64,000 bases of DNA from Acanthococcus lagerstroemiae (taxonomy: Eukaryota > Arthropoda > Insecta > Hemiptera > Eriococcidae). The stretch is taken from the NCBI GenBank assembly GCA_031841125.1, contig CM063108.1:10448142-10512141 (forward strand), read 5' to 3'. How positions within the stretch are numbered: the stretch's first letter is position 1; each line of letters opens with the position of its first letter. The position numbers and the translations under genes were made by a program. Shown in pieces: positions 1 through 9,960 of this stretch. Under the pieces are notes generated by a model. That model saw only the letters and a list, made by a program, of their open reading frames with translations, did not search any database and was not told the DNA's origin.

Positions 1-680
1 GAGTGGTTCAGTGGTTTAATATTCGTGAAACGGATTTGCATGCACTGTTATTTATCGGTAAGTTATGTCACATTTTGTAATTTAATGGCATATTCAGTTA
101 CTAATTATTCTAGGAGTGGATCAATGAGGGAGGATAGGGGAAAAATTGCCCCTAGCCGGTCCACCGGCCGTTTAAACAGTTTTTGCTTGACCCTCAGACC
201 CTATGTTTTTTAATTAAAATGTGTGTACCTAATTTTGTGTCTGTGCATTTCTAGCGCCCTAATTGGGGAGGGGCAGATTTTACATTGTAGAACCAGGAAT
301 TTCCAGTCAAAGCTTGAAGCTGTATTTAGTTATTCCTTGAACTCGAAATTCTTCTCCACATCGAAGGAGGATATAATTTGTAAGCGAATTATAAGATGAT
401 ACGTCGATCAAAGTATATCCATTGGGTACATCTTGGAAACAGTAGACTGTTTCAGAGTGAGTGGGGTGTCCTAGAAGTCTGGTTCCACTATCTGATCATT
501 TCGATTTCAGCAACTTATCCCGCGAACCGCACAGTTTGCAGAACGGCAAGAAGGTACACAAAAATGTTCGGTGTATCTGCCGTGGTCAAATTGAGAGTCT
601 GGTCTCGAGACGCATGAAGACGGGCGAGAATCAGGCAGTATGTGTAGTGTACCGAGCAAAATTGGAACCTGACTTTTGGG
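1..680. other. No gene recognised
   Basis: AT-rich sequence without a convincing coding signal. The short open frames have no recognisable domain and no splice context. I see nothing else in this stretch. Confidence 0.6.
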
Positions 681-955
681 CAGTGTTGTAGTCAGGATTT
701 TCTCAAGGGGAGGGGGGAAGTAAGACTTTCAAGGGGAAAAAAAGTCGAAAATTGTGGTCTTTTTGAAAATTGCCAATATAATATGTATTAGGGGACTATT
801 TTATAAAAATGAAGGTAAAATTACTGCTCAAGCAAAATTTAAAAAAAACAAAAAAAACACGTGTTTTAAAGGCGAAAAATTGCTCATTCTTGCATATTTT
901 TACATTCAATTTCAGGTTCACCCCCCCCCCCCTTCCCCCTCTTGGCTATGCTCAT
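681..955. mobile_element. Degraded hAT-like MITE
   Basis: The left end resembles the CAGTGGCGTAGCCAGG terminus of the intact MITE at 36332-36597, and the interior matches it too (GGTAAAATTACTGCTC and GAAAAATTGCTCATTCTTGC). The right end is a poly-C/T stretch followed by a decayed TTGGCTATGC. No target-site duplication remains, so this is an old copy. It has no coding capacity. Confidence 0.7.
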
Positions 956-2079
956 TCTTTTGGGACACCCTGTACTCGCAAATTTTGTTCAAGAATGTAC
1001 ACAGTAACTGATGCCACATGTGTTCCCGTCATCACTAATTGTCAATTAGTTATCATTTCCTATAGGTACCTTTGCCTGTTCGATTATTTTAATTAGGTAG
1101 ACTAAGTAGAGATCGGATTGGGATTTTATTAATTTCTTCTATAGCATTATTGTGGAAATTATGAAGCCGGATTAAGATTAAAGTTGCTTACAAGCACTTG
1201 GGCCCCCAGGCACCTAGCTGGAAATTTTTTTGTATCTGTTCAGTAGCTTTTTATTTACAGTACCGTGTCTGTCTGGTGGCCCGCCAAAATGTGCTGAAAA
1301 CAAAAATGCTCAAAATTCGGCTGCTCTCAAAATTGGCCGCTCCGAGCTGGTGCTTGTTGTAGTGCCTATAGGTAAATCTGGTGCTGTATCACACAGAAAA
1401 TTCTGTTTTTCTTGAGTGGGGCAAAACCTTATTGTCTGTAACCCCGCGCGATGACTAGCAGCAGCTTGAATGGGAATTAGGAATGGAATGGAATTCCTTG
1501 TCATTGTACGTCTACCATTATGAATTTAACATCGACGATGCAATCTTTAATTGATACATATGATAGAGTGTATGCTCGAGTCGTATTATCTCATTAATAA
1601 TTTTAGTGATGAAATCCTTTCATACATCATTTTTCTGACCCCTGAATTCCCCATTCATATATGAACAGGGTTCTAACTGTCATTTAAGACATTGAAAGTC
1701 ATTTATTTTGAAAAAAGGTCATGAAGTCATTTAAAGTCATTCATTTTCAATCATGGTCATTTAAAAATTTATAGGTTAGCAAATTATACCTTGAGAGAGA
1801 GAGAACAAAGGACTTAGAATTGGAAACTCTGTCATAATGACCACGACTGCAATTTTTGTTTGAATTGGACACGACTCACTAAATTTCTTGAAACTTGAAA
1901 ATTATATGTACATAGAGGAATTGACATTTCATAGCATACTTGTGGGTAGGATCGACGCTCGGAAACCGAAGTCAAATTTTTTGTCGAGAATGAAGGGAAA
2001 ATTTTTCTATAATTGAAGACAACGCATCACCTTCTTGGATTTTTCAGTCTTTTGTTCAATTTCTATTTTCGGCATGAAA
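956..2079. other. No gene recognised
   Basis: No open frame with a recognisable domain. The stretch contains short purine runs (GAGAGAGAGAG near 1793). I see no promoter or RNA gene. Confidence 0.55.
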
Positions 2080-3057
2080 CAGGGGTGGAAATATAGGGGG
2101 ATAGGGGGGATAAGCCCTCCAGTTTCAAAATTGTCCCCCTAAGTGAAAAATATAAAACTATACGAGTATCGCTATTATTGTTTGTGATATCATGCTTTTT
2201 TTCCTTTTTTTTTCTTCTTACAAAGGAAGTATTACAGTGAAAAATCGACTTTTTGTAGTTTTTTATTATTTTTTTTTTCTTTGGAGGGGGCTATGATTTT
2301 TTTGGATTTTTATTACCCTTGACCGTGGGCTTAAGTGAGTTGGCTAAAGTAAGTTGGTTTAAGTGAGTTCAGTATTATCGCCCTCCAATTTCAAGGGATA
2401 AAGAATGTAGAGGAGACCAATCGTGATCCCACTGATAACGAAAAAGACCAAGGTAGATGTGTGTGAGTGCCCAAAGCAAGTAAACTACAAAGTTCAAAGC
2501 TGTTTGAGAACCTTTTTTTTTCCAATGCATTAGTCACAAGAAAATACCTACGTAAATCCACAGTTTGCTCCTTACATTCCACGTAATAATGACTATAGAT
2601 CTTTCTACAAATTCAGAAGAAAACTAGAAATGTTACAATATATGTCACTGCAGGAGACACGTGCAGTTTGCAGCTGTGTTGTTAAAAGAAATTTCCATGG
2701 AAATGTCAACCACCACTAAGAGGCACGGTTTTCGCTCAGATATACTCAGATGATGTCATAGTAACAGGAGCGTGTCGGGGGAGCACACCCCTCACTACTG
2801 CCCCCAAACCTTCGCGGGAGTGCATTGAACAACTTCCCAAAGTTTGATAACAACTTCTCAAAGTTTCATGGCGATCAGATGAACAGTGTAGTAAAGTCTG
2901 CAGCTGTGTTGTTTATAGAAATTTCCATGGAAATATGAAGGACATACACAGACAGACAGACAGACAGATATACATTCATGTTTATGTGTATAGAAGATTT
3001 TAGGCACTGGGGCTTCAGCCCCCCCCCCTAAAAAAAATCGCTCTATTTCCGCCCCTG
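2080..3057. mobile_element. Non-autonomous TIR element, CAGGGGYGGAAATA family
   Basis: The ends are CAGGGGTGGAAATA and the reverse complement of CAGGGGCGGAAATA. Flanks are CATGAAA and TATGAAA, a 7-bp probable target duplication with one C/T difference. The 978-bp interior has no transposase. Its first about 550 bp and last about 430 bp are closely similar to the two ends of the larger element at 49170-52829, so the two are one family. Near the right end it has a CAGA microsatellite and a C-run next to the GGGGCTTCAGCCCC palindrome. The superfamily is uncertain; the CAGGG terminus suggests hAT, but hAT normally makes 8-bp duplications. Confidence 0.75.
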
Positions 3058-3899
3058 TATGAAACCTATGAAACCTATTTGAAGAAAATTAGATTTTTGC
3101 AAAAAAGTTTGTTCGAAACACAATACAGGTATAAGGACATGAATGGGTACCTTTATTTTATTTTATTTTTTCACGAGACCAGCCCTCGACATTTTTTTTT
3201 CCTTTTTCTTATACCATAAAATCTATGATGATGCTTTCGCAATTTTCTATTAATCGAACGTTATTGTTTTCTCTGTAGATCCTTTCAGAGGTCGCAAATT
3301 AGATTGTATATTTATCTATTTTGAACATATTTTAGGATATAGACCTTAACTCGTGGTGTGAATACTTAATATTTCAGTAACTTAGCATTGAAATCTTACA
3401 CTTTCTTCTAGGTGTGGCCCTGACGGTGATTACTCTCGGTATATGGACGGCGGAATACTTCCACAGTACGCAGTGTATCACGCTTCGCATGTATAATAAT
3501 TTATAAAAAATTGTTTTCAATTTTCTCAAAAATATATATAGGTGAAATTCTGAATTTTCTATTCTTTCCAGTATTCGAATGACTTTAATAATCCGTCTGT
3601 CTGACGCGAAACATTTATACCTATTCTAAAAGGAAATGCTTCAGGTCCACAGAAGTGAAGGACACATATCTATTAATATTAAAAATGAGAGAGAACGCGC
3701 TCAGCCAGTAAAATTGGGAGAATGGAGTGGGTAAATGAAAAATGAAATACTCAGCTTGTAATTTTTAGCTTAAAATTCCTTGCTCAGGTCTTTTAAGGGA
3801 GGGGCTTTAGCTCGTACCCCCCCCCCCCCCAGGTTGCGCCTATGAAAGGATCCTTGGACGAAAAGGGAGGAGGGATTAATTTCTAGGGTGAGAAAATAT
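3058..3899. other. No gene recognised
   Basis: AT-rich sequence with a long C-run near 3820 that resembles the C-runs at MITE ends elsewhere in the window. No coding signal is seen. Confidence 0.5.
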
Positions 3900-4200
3900 T
3901 GAAATAGTGTCGAACGCCCTGTCGAAAAAACGTTGAAATACTATCGAAGGAATGGCCAAACTATCGATATATTGTCGAACGCGCCGTCGGAATGTCGAAA
4001 AAAAGACGCCGAAATAGTATCGAAGGAACAGCCGAAATGTCGAAATGTCGAACTGATGTCGAAAAAAACGTCGAAATAGTATCGAAGGAATAGCTGAAAT
4101 GTCGAAATGCTGTCGAACAAACAATCGAAACATCGAATCAAAAATTGTCGAACTGTCGAAAAATTGTCGAGAAAGTATCGAACTTCCGAACTTCTGTCGA
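3900..4200. repeat. GTCGAA-rich minisatellite, about three 62-70 bp units
   Basis: Units begin near 3920, 3991 and 4053 with TGTCGAAAAAA, then an AYGYYGAAATA segment, then GTATCGAAGGAAYRGC and GAAATGTCGAA. GTCGAA recurs beyond the units, up to about 4195. On the minus strand the array lies where the 3' part of the Rho_N-like gene 1 frame runs out, so the open frame seen across it is probably produced by the repeat. Confidence 0.85.
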
Positions 4201-4927
4201 CAGACGGGGCGTTTCCGATACAAAATGCTGACTTCTGATTGGTTGTAATTTCTGCCGAACTGCCGATTTTTCAGTCGAAATGAGCAAGATCGATAGTGTC
4301 GAAATAACTGTCGCTGACGACTGATCGGGATTTCTATCTTCAGAATCACTCTCTGGTGCCTGTTTAGCAAGAATAGCGGCTACCAGTTCGGCTTTTTTCA
4401 ATTTATAGTACCCTCTGATAGCCAAGTTACGGGCAATTTTTTTCAGATCTACTACTTTCTTATTACTTAAATTAGAAATACCTTCACCATGGTAAACATT
4501 ATCATTACTATTAAAAATAGACGACTGTTCAATATATTTATATAAACCAGGCTTATGCCATTGAGGTTTTTTTAGTACATTTAGTACATAAAGAAGCCTT
4601 AAAAGGATAAATATCAAATAACTTAAAACTATTATGCAACTTATAATCTACAGGTTGGATATTATTATCATTTGCACTCAGAATTCCCTCTATCAACGCA
4701 AATTTTTGCAATTTATAATACCCTTTCACACCCTCAGCTTTTGCTAGCTCTTTCAATTCACTAACTAACAATCTGCCTAAGATATCCGCATCTGTCTCAC
4801 CCACTTCATCATCAAGCTCTTCTACAGCGGTGATAAACGAATCACACTCACTTATATGCGACATGCAGGTACAGAATGATTCAGAGCCCTGAGAAGGGCT
4901 ATTTTGAACTTCAAAAAATGAAGCCAT
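4138..4927 (-). pseudogene. Rho_N/SAP-like motif protein, gene 1 (frameshifted)
   Basis: ATG at 4925-4927 opens an acidic N-terminus (about residues 1-50, rich in Ser, Glu and Asp). It is followed by a helix-loop-helix motif of the type LKELAKAEGVKGYYKLQK at about 4685-4780, then a linker, then a second motif (LKKIARNLAIRGYYKLKK) at about 4368-4458. The two motifs lie in different frames; the change falls at an A7 run at 4567-4573, where one A fewer would restore one frame. In known families such Rho_N/SAP/LEM-like motifs bind nucleic acid; the function here is unknown. The tail past the second motif enters the GTCGAA minisatellite and may be meaningless. A TATA box and initiator sit upstream at 5014-5046. 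The single-run lesion may be a sequencing error rather than true decay. Confidence 0.6.
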
Positions 4928-5013
4928 CACAAATAATAATTCGTAATAGTCAATCAAGCAATAAGAGGCGTATCCAGAAGGAGATCCTTTCACCACAAGA
5001 GCTACAACGAGAG

Positions 5014-5046
5014 TGACTAGGCAGGCTAGAAGACCCTGTATTTATA
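5014..5046 (-). promoter_or_regulatory. Core promoter of Rho_N-like gene 1 (TATA + initiator)
   Basis: On the minus strand TATAAATA (5039-5046) is followed by AGTCACTC. From the first T of the TATA box to the A of TCACT is 32 bp, the normal RNA polymerase II spacing. The ATG at 4927 lies about 87 bp downstream. Gene 3 has the same arrangement at 8530-8561. Confidence 0.55.
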
Positions 5047-5133
5047 GATTTTTAGAGGACTACCATAGCTACCTCTGAATTATGATTGGCCCTTTGTATG
5101 ATTTTTTACAACCGCATTAGCTTGTACAACATA

Positions 5134-7569
5134 CTATACATATATACTGTTTCCACTGTGTACATAAATACCCTGAAGAAGAATAAAAGACAAAAATATG
5201 AAAAATGCAAGCCTAGTACAACAAACATCAAAAACAGACCTCCAGAAGACACGAATTACGAAAAATACAAGCCCCGACAGACAACCACAGAACGTACCAC
5301 AGAACGAGCAACAAATTAGGGAAAATCCCCAACAAGATACAGAGCACCAGCGGCTACCAATTACGAAAAAAATACAATCCCCGTAAAGCCGACACCAGAA
5401 ACAAAAACCCCGAAAAAAGTACCACAACCGACCAATTATAAAGAAAATACAAGCCCTAACAGATAACCACCGAACGAGCAACAAATTAGGGAAAATCACC
5501 TAACAAGATACGAAGTACAAAAAAAAAACACTTCGCCTGTCAACGAGTTATGAAAAAATAACAAACACCTAAATATGCGCGAATTAGACCACCAGAAGAC
5601 ACAAATCAACCAACAAACCCCGGAAAATACAACCCTCGACAGACACGAAAAATGCGCGAATTAGACCACCAGAAGACGAAAATCAGTCAAAAAAATACAA
5701 ACATCAAAAATACAAGCCCCGACAGAGAACCACAGAACGAGCAACAGAACGACTGCCGGATTATGAGAAAACAACCTACCATAATACACCAATTACAAAA
5801 AATACAAGTCCCAATATGACGAGCCCCCGAAAAAAGTACCACAACCGACCTATTACAAAGAAAATACAAGCCCAAACAGATAACCACCGAACGAGGAACA
5901 AATTAGAGAAAAAAACGTCAACCCGAAGACACAGATCAACCAACAAGCCTCGTAAAGCTGACAGTAAAAAATTACGTGAATTAGACAACCAACAAGATAC
6001 AAACACCGAAAAAAACACGAAAAATCCACCAACAAGATACAAATCAGGAAAAAAATGACAACCCGAAGACACAAATCAACCAACAAACCCCGAAAAATAC
6101 AAGCCCCGACCGACGCAGAAAGTACCACCAAACAAGCAACCGACAACCCTTAAGAAAGGGAAATACTTACATTTAAGATTGCTTTTATTAAATCAGCTTT
6201 TTTTAGCTTATGACATCCGACTATTCCTTCAGATTTAGCTAGTAACTTCAGTTCAGGGAGTTTTTCTCGACTTAGAATATCAAAGTCACTATTTACATTA
6301 TTTACATTTTTTACAGGGGATTTATTTACATTACCTGTATCTCCACCATCGATAATAGCCCGGACTAGTTCAGCTTTTTAAAGCTTAAGATAGCGGGCTA
6401 TTCCTTCAGCTTTTCCCAACGCACGTAAGTCAGGGAGTTTTTCACGACATAGAATATCAAAATCACTGGCCTCTGCCTTCAGAATCGGTTTATTAAGACT
6501 GTTTACATCTTTTTTTCGGCTGTTCAATGCCTAGTATTGCGTGAATCAAAGACTTTTTAGACAATTTATAATGCATTTTTACTCCTTCAGCACGCGCCAG
6601 GTTTCGCAAACTGCTCAATTTCTCCTTATACAATACATCAAAATCGTTTTCTTCTTCTTCTGTACTTACTGAAACACTATCTTCACTAAGGCATAAATCA
6701 TCAGCTAAAATAATAGCTTTCCTTAAATCCTCTTTTTTTAGGCTACTGACATACTCGACCTTCAGCTGTTTGGCCCGTAATCTCAAGGCTCCTGTATTCA
6801 TTCTGAGAAGATTCTCACCACACAAATTGTCTCCTTCTATAGCTTCATTCTCACAACTGCTATCACACTCGCTCTCTTCTCTTTCAAAAACTGATTCACA
6901 AGTATAAAATGAGTCATTATCGTCATCCAGGGCAGTTACAAAAGTTTCAGAATCTTCCTCAGCAATAATTCTATTTTCAATTATCTGCCTAAAGAGCTCA
7001 TTTATCGCAAAATCAACTTCCTGACTTTCTTCTTCTTCTTCTTCGACGGGTTCAGTATTACTTACAGGTAAGGCAGCCAAGAGAGCATCATAATCCACTA
7101 AATTTTCATCAGTCTCCGGCCCTTCATAGTTTAAAAGCGCACTATCAATAATGTTTGGCAAATCTTTACTATCAAGGAAAACAGGCTAGTCATTTACATT
7201 TACACTCACGTCTGATTCAATAGTCTCTTTCACAAAAGTCCAAGAAGTTTGGTTTTCCATTAACAACTCGTTAGCGAAATTTTTAAGTTCCTCATCAATA
7301 GGTCGGATACTAGTCATTTCATTCAGAATATCCTCTACATCAGTCTTTGGCGCTTCCTCTTTATAAATCTCATTCAAAATGCTCTCAATTTCTGTATCGT
7401 CTTCTTCATCCTGTTTCAATTTTGCATAAAAAGACACAAAACAATTTCCAACACAGCAATTATTCTCGATAGCTTTATTCTCTTCCGTTTGCAAACATAC
7501 ATCTCCTTTTACAAAAGACAGGCTAGACAGAGCCGGTTTCTGGGCCGGTGTGATCAATTTATCCAGCAT
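5134..7569 (-). pseudogene. Acidic protein with four Rho_N/SAP-like motifs, gene 2 (disrupted)
   Basis: ATG at 7567-7569 (Met-Leu-Asp-Lys) starts a frame open to 6493 apart from one TAG at 7186-7188. The first about 250 codons are very acidic (Glu runs near 7030-7045), with no recognised domain. Motif 1 is at about 6710-6810 and motif 2 (LRNLARAEGVKMHYKLSKKS) at about 6530-6620. At an A7 run (6510-6516) the motif-rich reading changes frame; motif 3 (6349-6448) contains a TAA at 6378-6380 where its relatives have Lys, and motif 4 (6184-6290) is intact. The exon ends with GTAAGT at 6165-6170. A strong acceptor (TTCTTCTTCAG) at 5173-5175 keeps phase and adds 12 residues to a TAG at 5134. The four motifs are clearly repeats of one another and of those in genes 1 and 3. 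The protein is probably nuclear or nucleic-acid-binding by family analogy. It is either a decaying gene or a real gene with sequencing errors. Confidence 0.55.
5173..6170 (-). repeat. A/C-rich, T-poor degenerate repeat forming a likely intron
   Basis: The plus strand is strikingly poor in T and built from loose repeats: ATACAAGCCCCGACAGA, CCACCAGAAGACACAAATCA, CCAACAAACCCCGAAAAATA, AACAAGATAC. On the minus strand it is bounded by GTAAGT (6165-6170) and TTCTTCTTCAG (5173-5175), so it fits as a 998-bp intron of gene 2. Plus-strand frames give Lys/Pro/Thr/Arg/Gln-rich repeats broken by stops, so a decayed repetitive coding sequence on the other strand cannot be excluded. Confidence 0.6.
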
Positions 7570-7619
7570 AGTTGTGTCGCGAACTTCCTTTTTCGGCCGT
7601 GTGTGCACGGAAGCTCGGG

Positions 7620-7800
7620 CAAATAATTTGAAACTGAAACTGTGAGCTGGTTAACTAATGCTCGAAACTGGGTTGGCTCTGATTTCTGAAGAGCCGAAAC
7701 TGGAAACTAGAGACTGATTTTAATGGAAACTGAAACTGGCTAGCTTACTAAAGCCGGAAACTGGGTTGAGCCTTATTTTAATAGCTCGAAACTGGTGTTC
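7620..7800. repeat. GAAACTGG minisatellite
   Basis: GAAACTG or GAAACTGG occurs about ten times at irregular 10-40 bp spacing, mixed with AGCCGGAAACTGGGTTG variants. It sits between gene 3 and the start of gene 2 and would lie in the 5' flank or leader of gene 2. Confidence 0.8.
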
Positions 7801-7854
7801 TCAGACCAACACACGAAATCACGGAAAACAGTCACTGGGTATAAAAATCAAACT

Positions 7855-7860
7855 TTTATT
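7855..7860 (-). terminator. Possible polyadenylation signal of gene 3
   Basis: AATAAA on the minus strand, about 340 bp past the gene 3 stop codon, followed by T/G-rich sequence. It is a plausible 3' end for the gene 3 transcript but is inferred only from the hexamer. Confidence 0.3.
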
Positions 7861-8196
7861 TTACAAAAGCCGTATAGCATCTGGCTCGACACGACGGTAC
7901 AACACAAACTACTTTATCACACTTCTCAAGCCGGAAATCGGTGAAAAACTAGCTCGCACGTGAAGCTAACTTCTAATCCGAAAATTAGCAGCTAGTCACG
8001 AAAATTAGCTAAAAGAGAGAAAACCCACAATTTTGTCTGGGACGTCACAGTTGGCTTACGTACAATGAAGGACATCTCCATCTCACTCATACCGTCTATT
8101 CTTTCTGGCTCTTCATTCACTTTTACAAACACCCTAAATTCCTTCTCGCTCTCGACTCTGGTTCTTCGGGCTGCGTTTCTAAAACACATTCCGAAA

Positions 8197-8421
8197 TTAT
8201 TTTTCGCTCACGATCTCTGGTTCTTCAGGCTGCGTTTCTACTGGCTTTTTCTCCAAGACACACTGACCTATCGCCTCAACCAACTCGCGCTTCTTCATTC
8301 GGCTGAACCCTCTGATTTTTAATTCCTTAGCACGCGCCTTCAAATCCTTCACTTTCAATTTTTTCGTTTCCTCACACCAGTAGCTCTGAAAAGAGCTGTT
8401 TTCAGAAATCATTCTCGACAT
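8197..8421 (-). CDS. Small Rho_N/SAP-like motif protein, gene 3
   Basis: ATG at 8419-8421 starts an intact 74-residue frame. Residues about 23-53 form one Rho_N/SAP-like motif (LKARAKELKIRGFSRMKKRE then LVEAI), closely similar to those in genes 1 and 2. The C-terminus is Glu/Pro-rich. Just past the stop, 8120-8190 repeats the coding segment for CVLE...ETQPEEPE, so the 3' end carries a small internal duplication. A TATA box and initiator lie 109-140 bp upstream. The motif binds RNA or DNA in known families; the role here is unknown. It is the only undamaged member of the three, and its small size suggests a stand-alone adaptor-like protein or a first exon spliced further on. Confidence 0.65.
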   Translation of the reverse strand: MSRMISENSSFQSYWCEETKKLKVKDLKARAKELKIRGFSRMKKRELVEAIGQCVLEKKPVETQPEEPEIVSEK

Positions 8422-8529
8422 ATTTCAGAAGCGAAATACACGAAAAAATAGCTTGAAATGCTTATGTAAATCGATCAGAGCCGTATCAACAGAGACACGT
8501 CTTATCGCTAGCAAAGGCAGTTGAAGCAG

Positions 8530-8561
8530 TGAGAAGGCTGGGCGCGTGGCTCGTATTTATA
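8530..8561 (-). promoter_or_regulatory. Core promoter of Rho_N-like gene 3 (TATA + initiator)
   Basis: Minus-strand TATAAATA (8554-8561) is followed by TCTCACTG, 31 bp from the first T of the TATA box to the initiator A. The layout matches that of gene 1. Confidence 0.6.
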
Positions 8562-8581
8562 GGCTTCGTGACGGTAGCCGC

Positions 8582-9299
8582 ATTCGTCCTATACAGAAAT
8601 GCGTTCTGGTGTCGAAAAAAACAGTCAACTAGCCGAGGCGCCATACTGTCCAGTCAAGGCAAATGCCAAACTACATTCCTCTAGATTAATCGGAAGTGCG
8701 TTCTCTTTCAAAGCCGGCGCCATGCTGTCAATCAACCCCGAATCACGCGCTGACCCGGCAAAACTGCATTCCAATACAACCCCGAATCACGGAATGGCCG
8801 GCGAACTGCATTCGAATTTGCATGCTCTCTAAGCGGCGCCTGGCAGACAAGGCAGTCACATACCTATCTGTTTACAAAACAAGGTGTCGTGTTGTTAATC
8901 AACCCCGAACACAAACCATATTCCAATACCTGATGCGACTCTTTCGCAAGTCGGCTCGGCGAACTATATTCTCTCTGCCACCTCTTTTCAATGCGTTGTT
9001 CAGTTTTTTTAAATAGACCACCAGCATACTCATCCGTGACCCGGTCATCACAGTAGGTATATTATAGATCGCATTCCACCCCGATTCGCCCGCTCGTGAA
9101 TATTCCAGCCGGTTCCGTTTTAAAAAATCATCACAGACATTAGGCAAGATGGTGAAAACTATCTTCAGATAACATTGGTATTAAAATATAATACAGAAAC
9201 TCCTGGCAACTGTTTCATATGTACAGCAGGAGAGGCAAAATGGCGATGTGGGGCGGGGACCTTAGGGGAGGGAGTAGACTGGTCTGAGACATAGCAAAA
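8582..9299. repeat. Short dispersed repeats, no gene recognised
   Basis: Phrases such as AATCAACCCCGAA(T)CAC, CTGCATTC(G/C)AAT and GGCCGGCG recur several times between 8700 and 8920, suggesting a decayed tandem or composite repeat. No protein domain is recognisable in the short frames. Confidence 0.45.
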
Positions 9300-9960
9300 T
9301 TCTCGATGCTACATCATGTCTATTTTGGGGCGAAAAATTTTTCGAAGAGCTGGTGTACATGACTCAAATTTTTGAGACAAATTCGAATCTGTCGTCAAAA
9401 TTGGGTACCATCCTTTCTTGACAAATTTCACCAACATTTTTGAGTGTATCTCGGACACGAAGGGTCCTGCCGAATTTGGTCAACGACTTTGAACTCAGCG
9501 TGAGAAATTGAGTAAAAAATGAGTCGTAAACTCGATTTTTTGATTTTCGAAATTTTGAAAATTCTCAATACATTATGTCTTTTTTGAGGCGAAAAATTTT
9601 TCGGAGAGCTTCGGGGTCGGGAGCTGGTGTACATGACTCAAATTTTCGAGATGAATTCGACCCGTCATCAAAATTGAGCTACCATCATTTTTTGAAAAAT
9701 TTCACAAACATTTTTGTGTGTATCTTGGGAACGAGGGGCCGCCGCCGAATTTGGACAACGTTGAATTCAGCGTGAAAACCTGAGTGGAAATGAGTCATGA
9801 ACTCAATTTTTTCATTTTCAAAATTTTGAAAATTTCTCCATACTACATCGTCAGACTCTCGTCAGGCTATTATACATCATGTCTTTTTTGGAGCGAAAAA
9901 TGTTTCGGAGAGCTTCGAGATCCTCATCTTCATCTACTCGAAATATGTTGAACAGAGCTG
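9300..9960. repeat. Diverged tandem array, two full units and one partial
   Basis: Units start at about 9310, 9570 and 9875 with CATCATGTCTWTTTTGRGGCG then AAAAATTTTTCG. They share GCTGGTGTACATGACTCAAA, CAAATTTCAC(C/A)AACATTTTT and the GAACTCAGCGTGA-type phrase. The period is about 260-300 bp. It is probably satellite-like; no coding function is seen. Confidence 0.8.

Noticed and set aside
3876..4370. 164-residue minus-strand frame over the GTCGAA repeats
   Set aside because: It has no domain; its Arg/Phe/Ser repeats come straight from the minisatellite.
5086..6058. Plus-strand Lys/Pro/Thr-rich frames as genes
   Set aside because: They arise from the A/C-rich repeat, are broken by stops, and the minus-strand splice sites explain the interval better.
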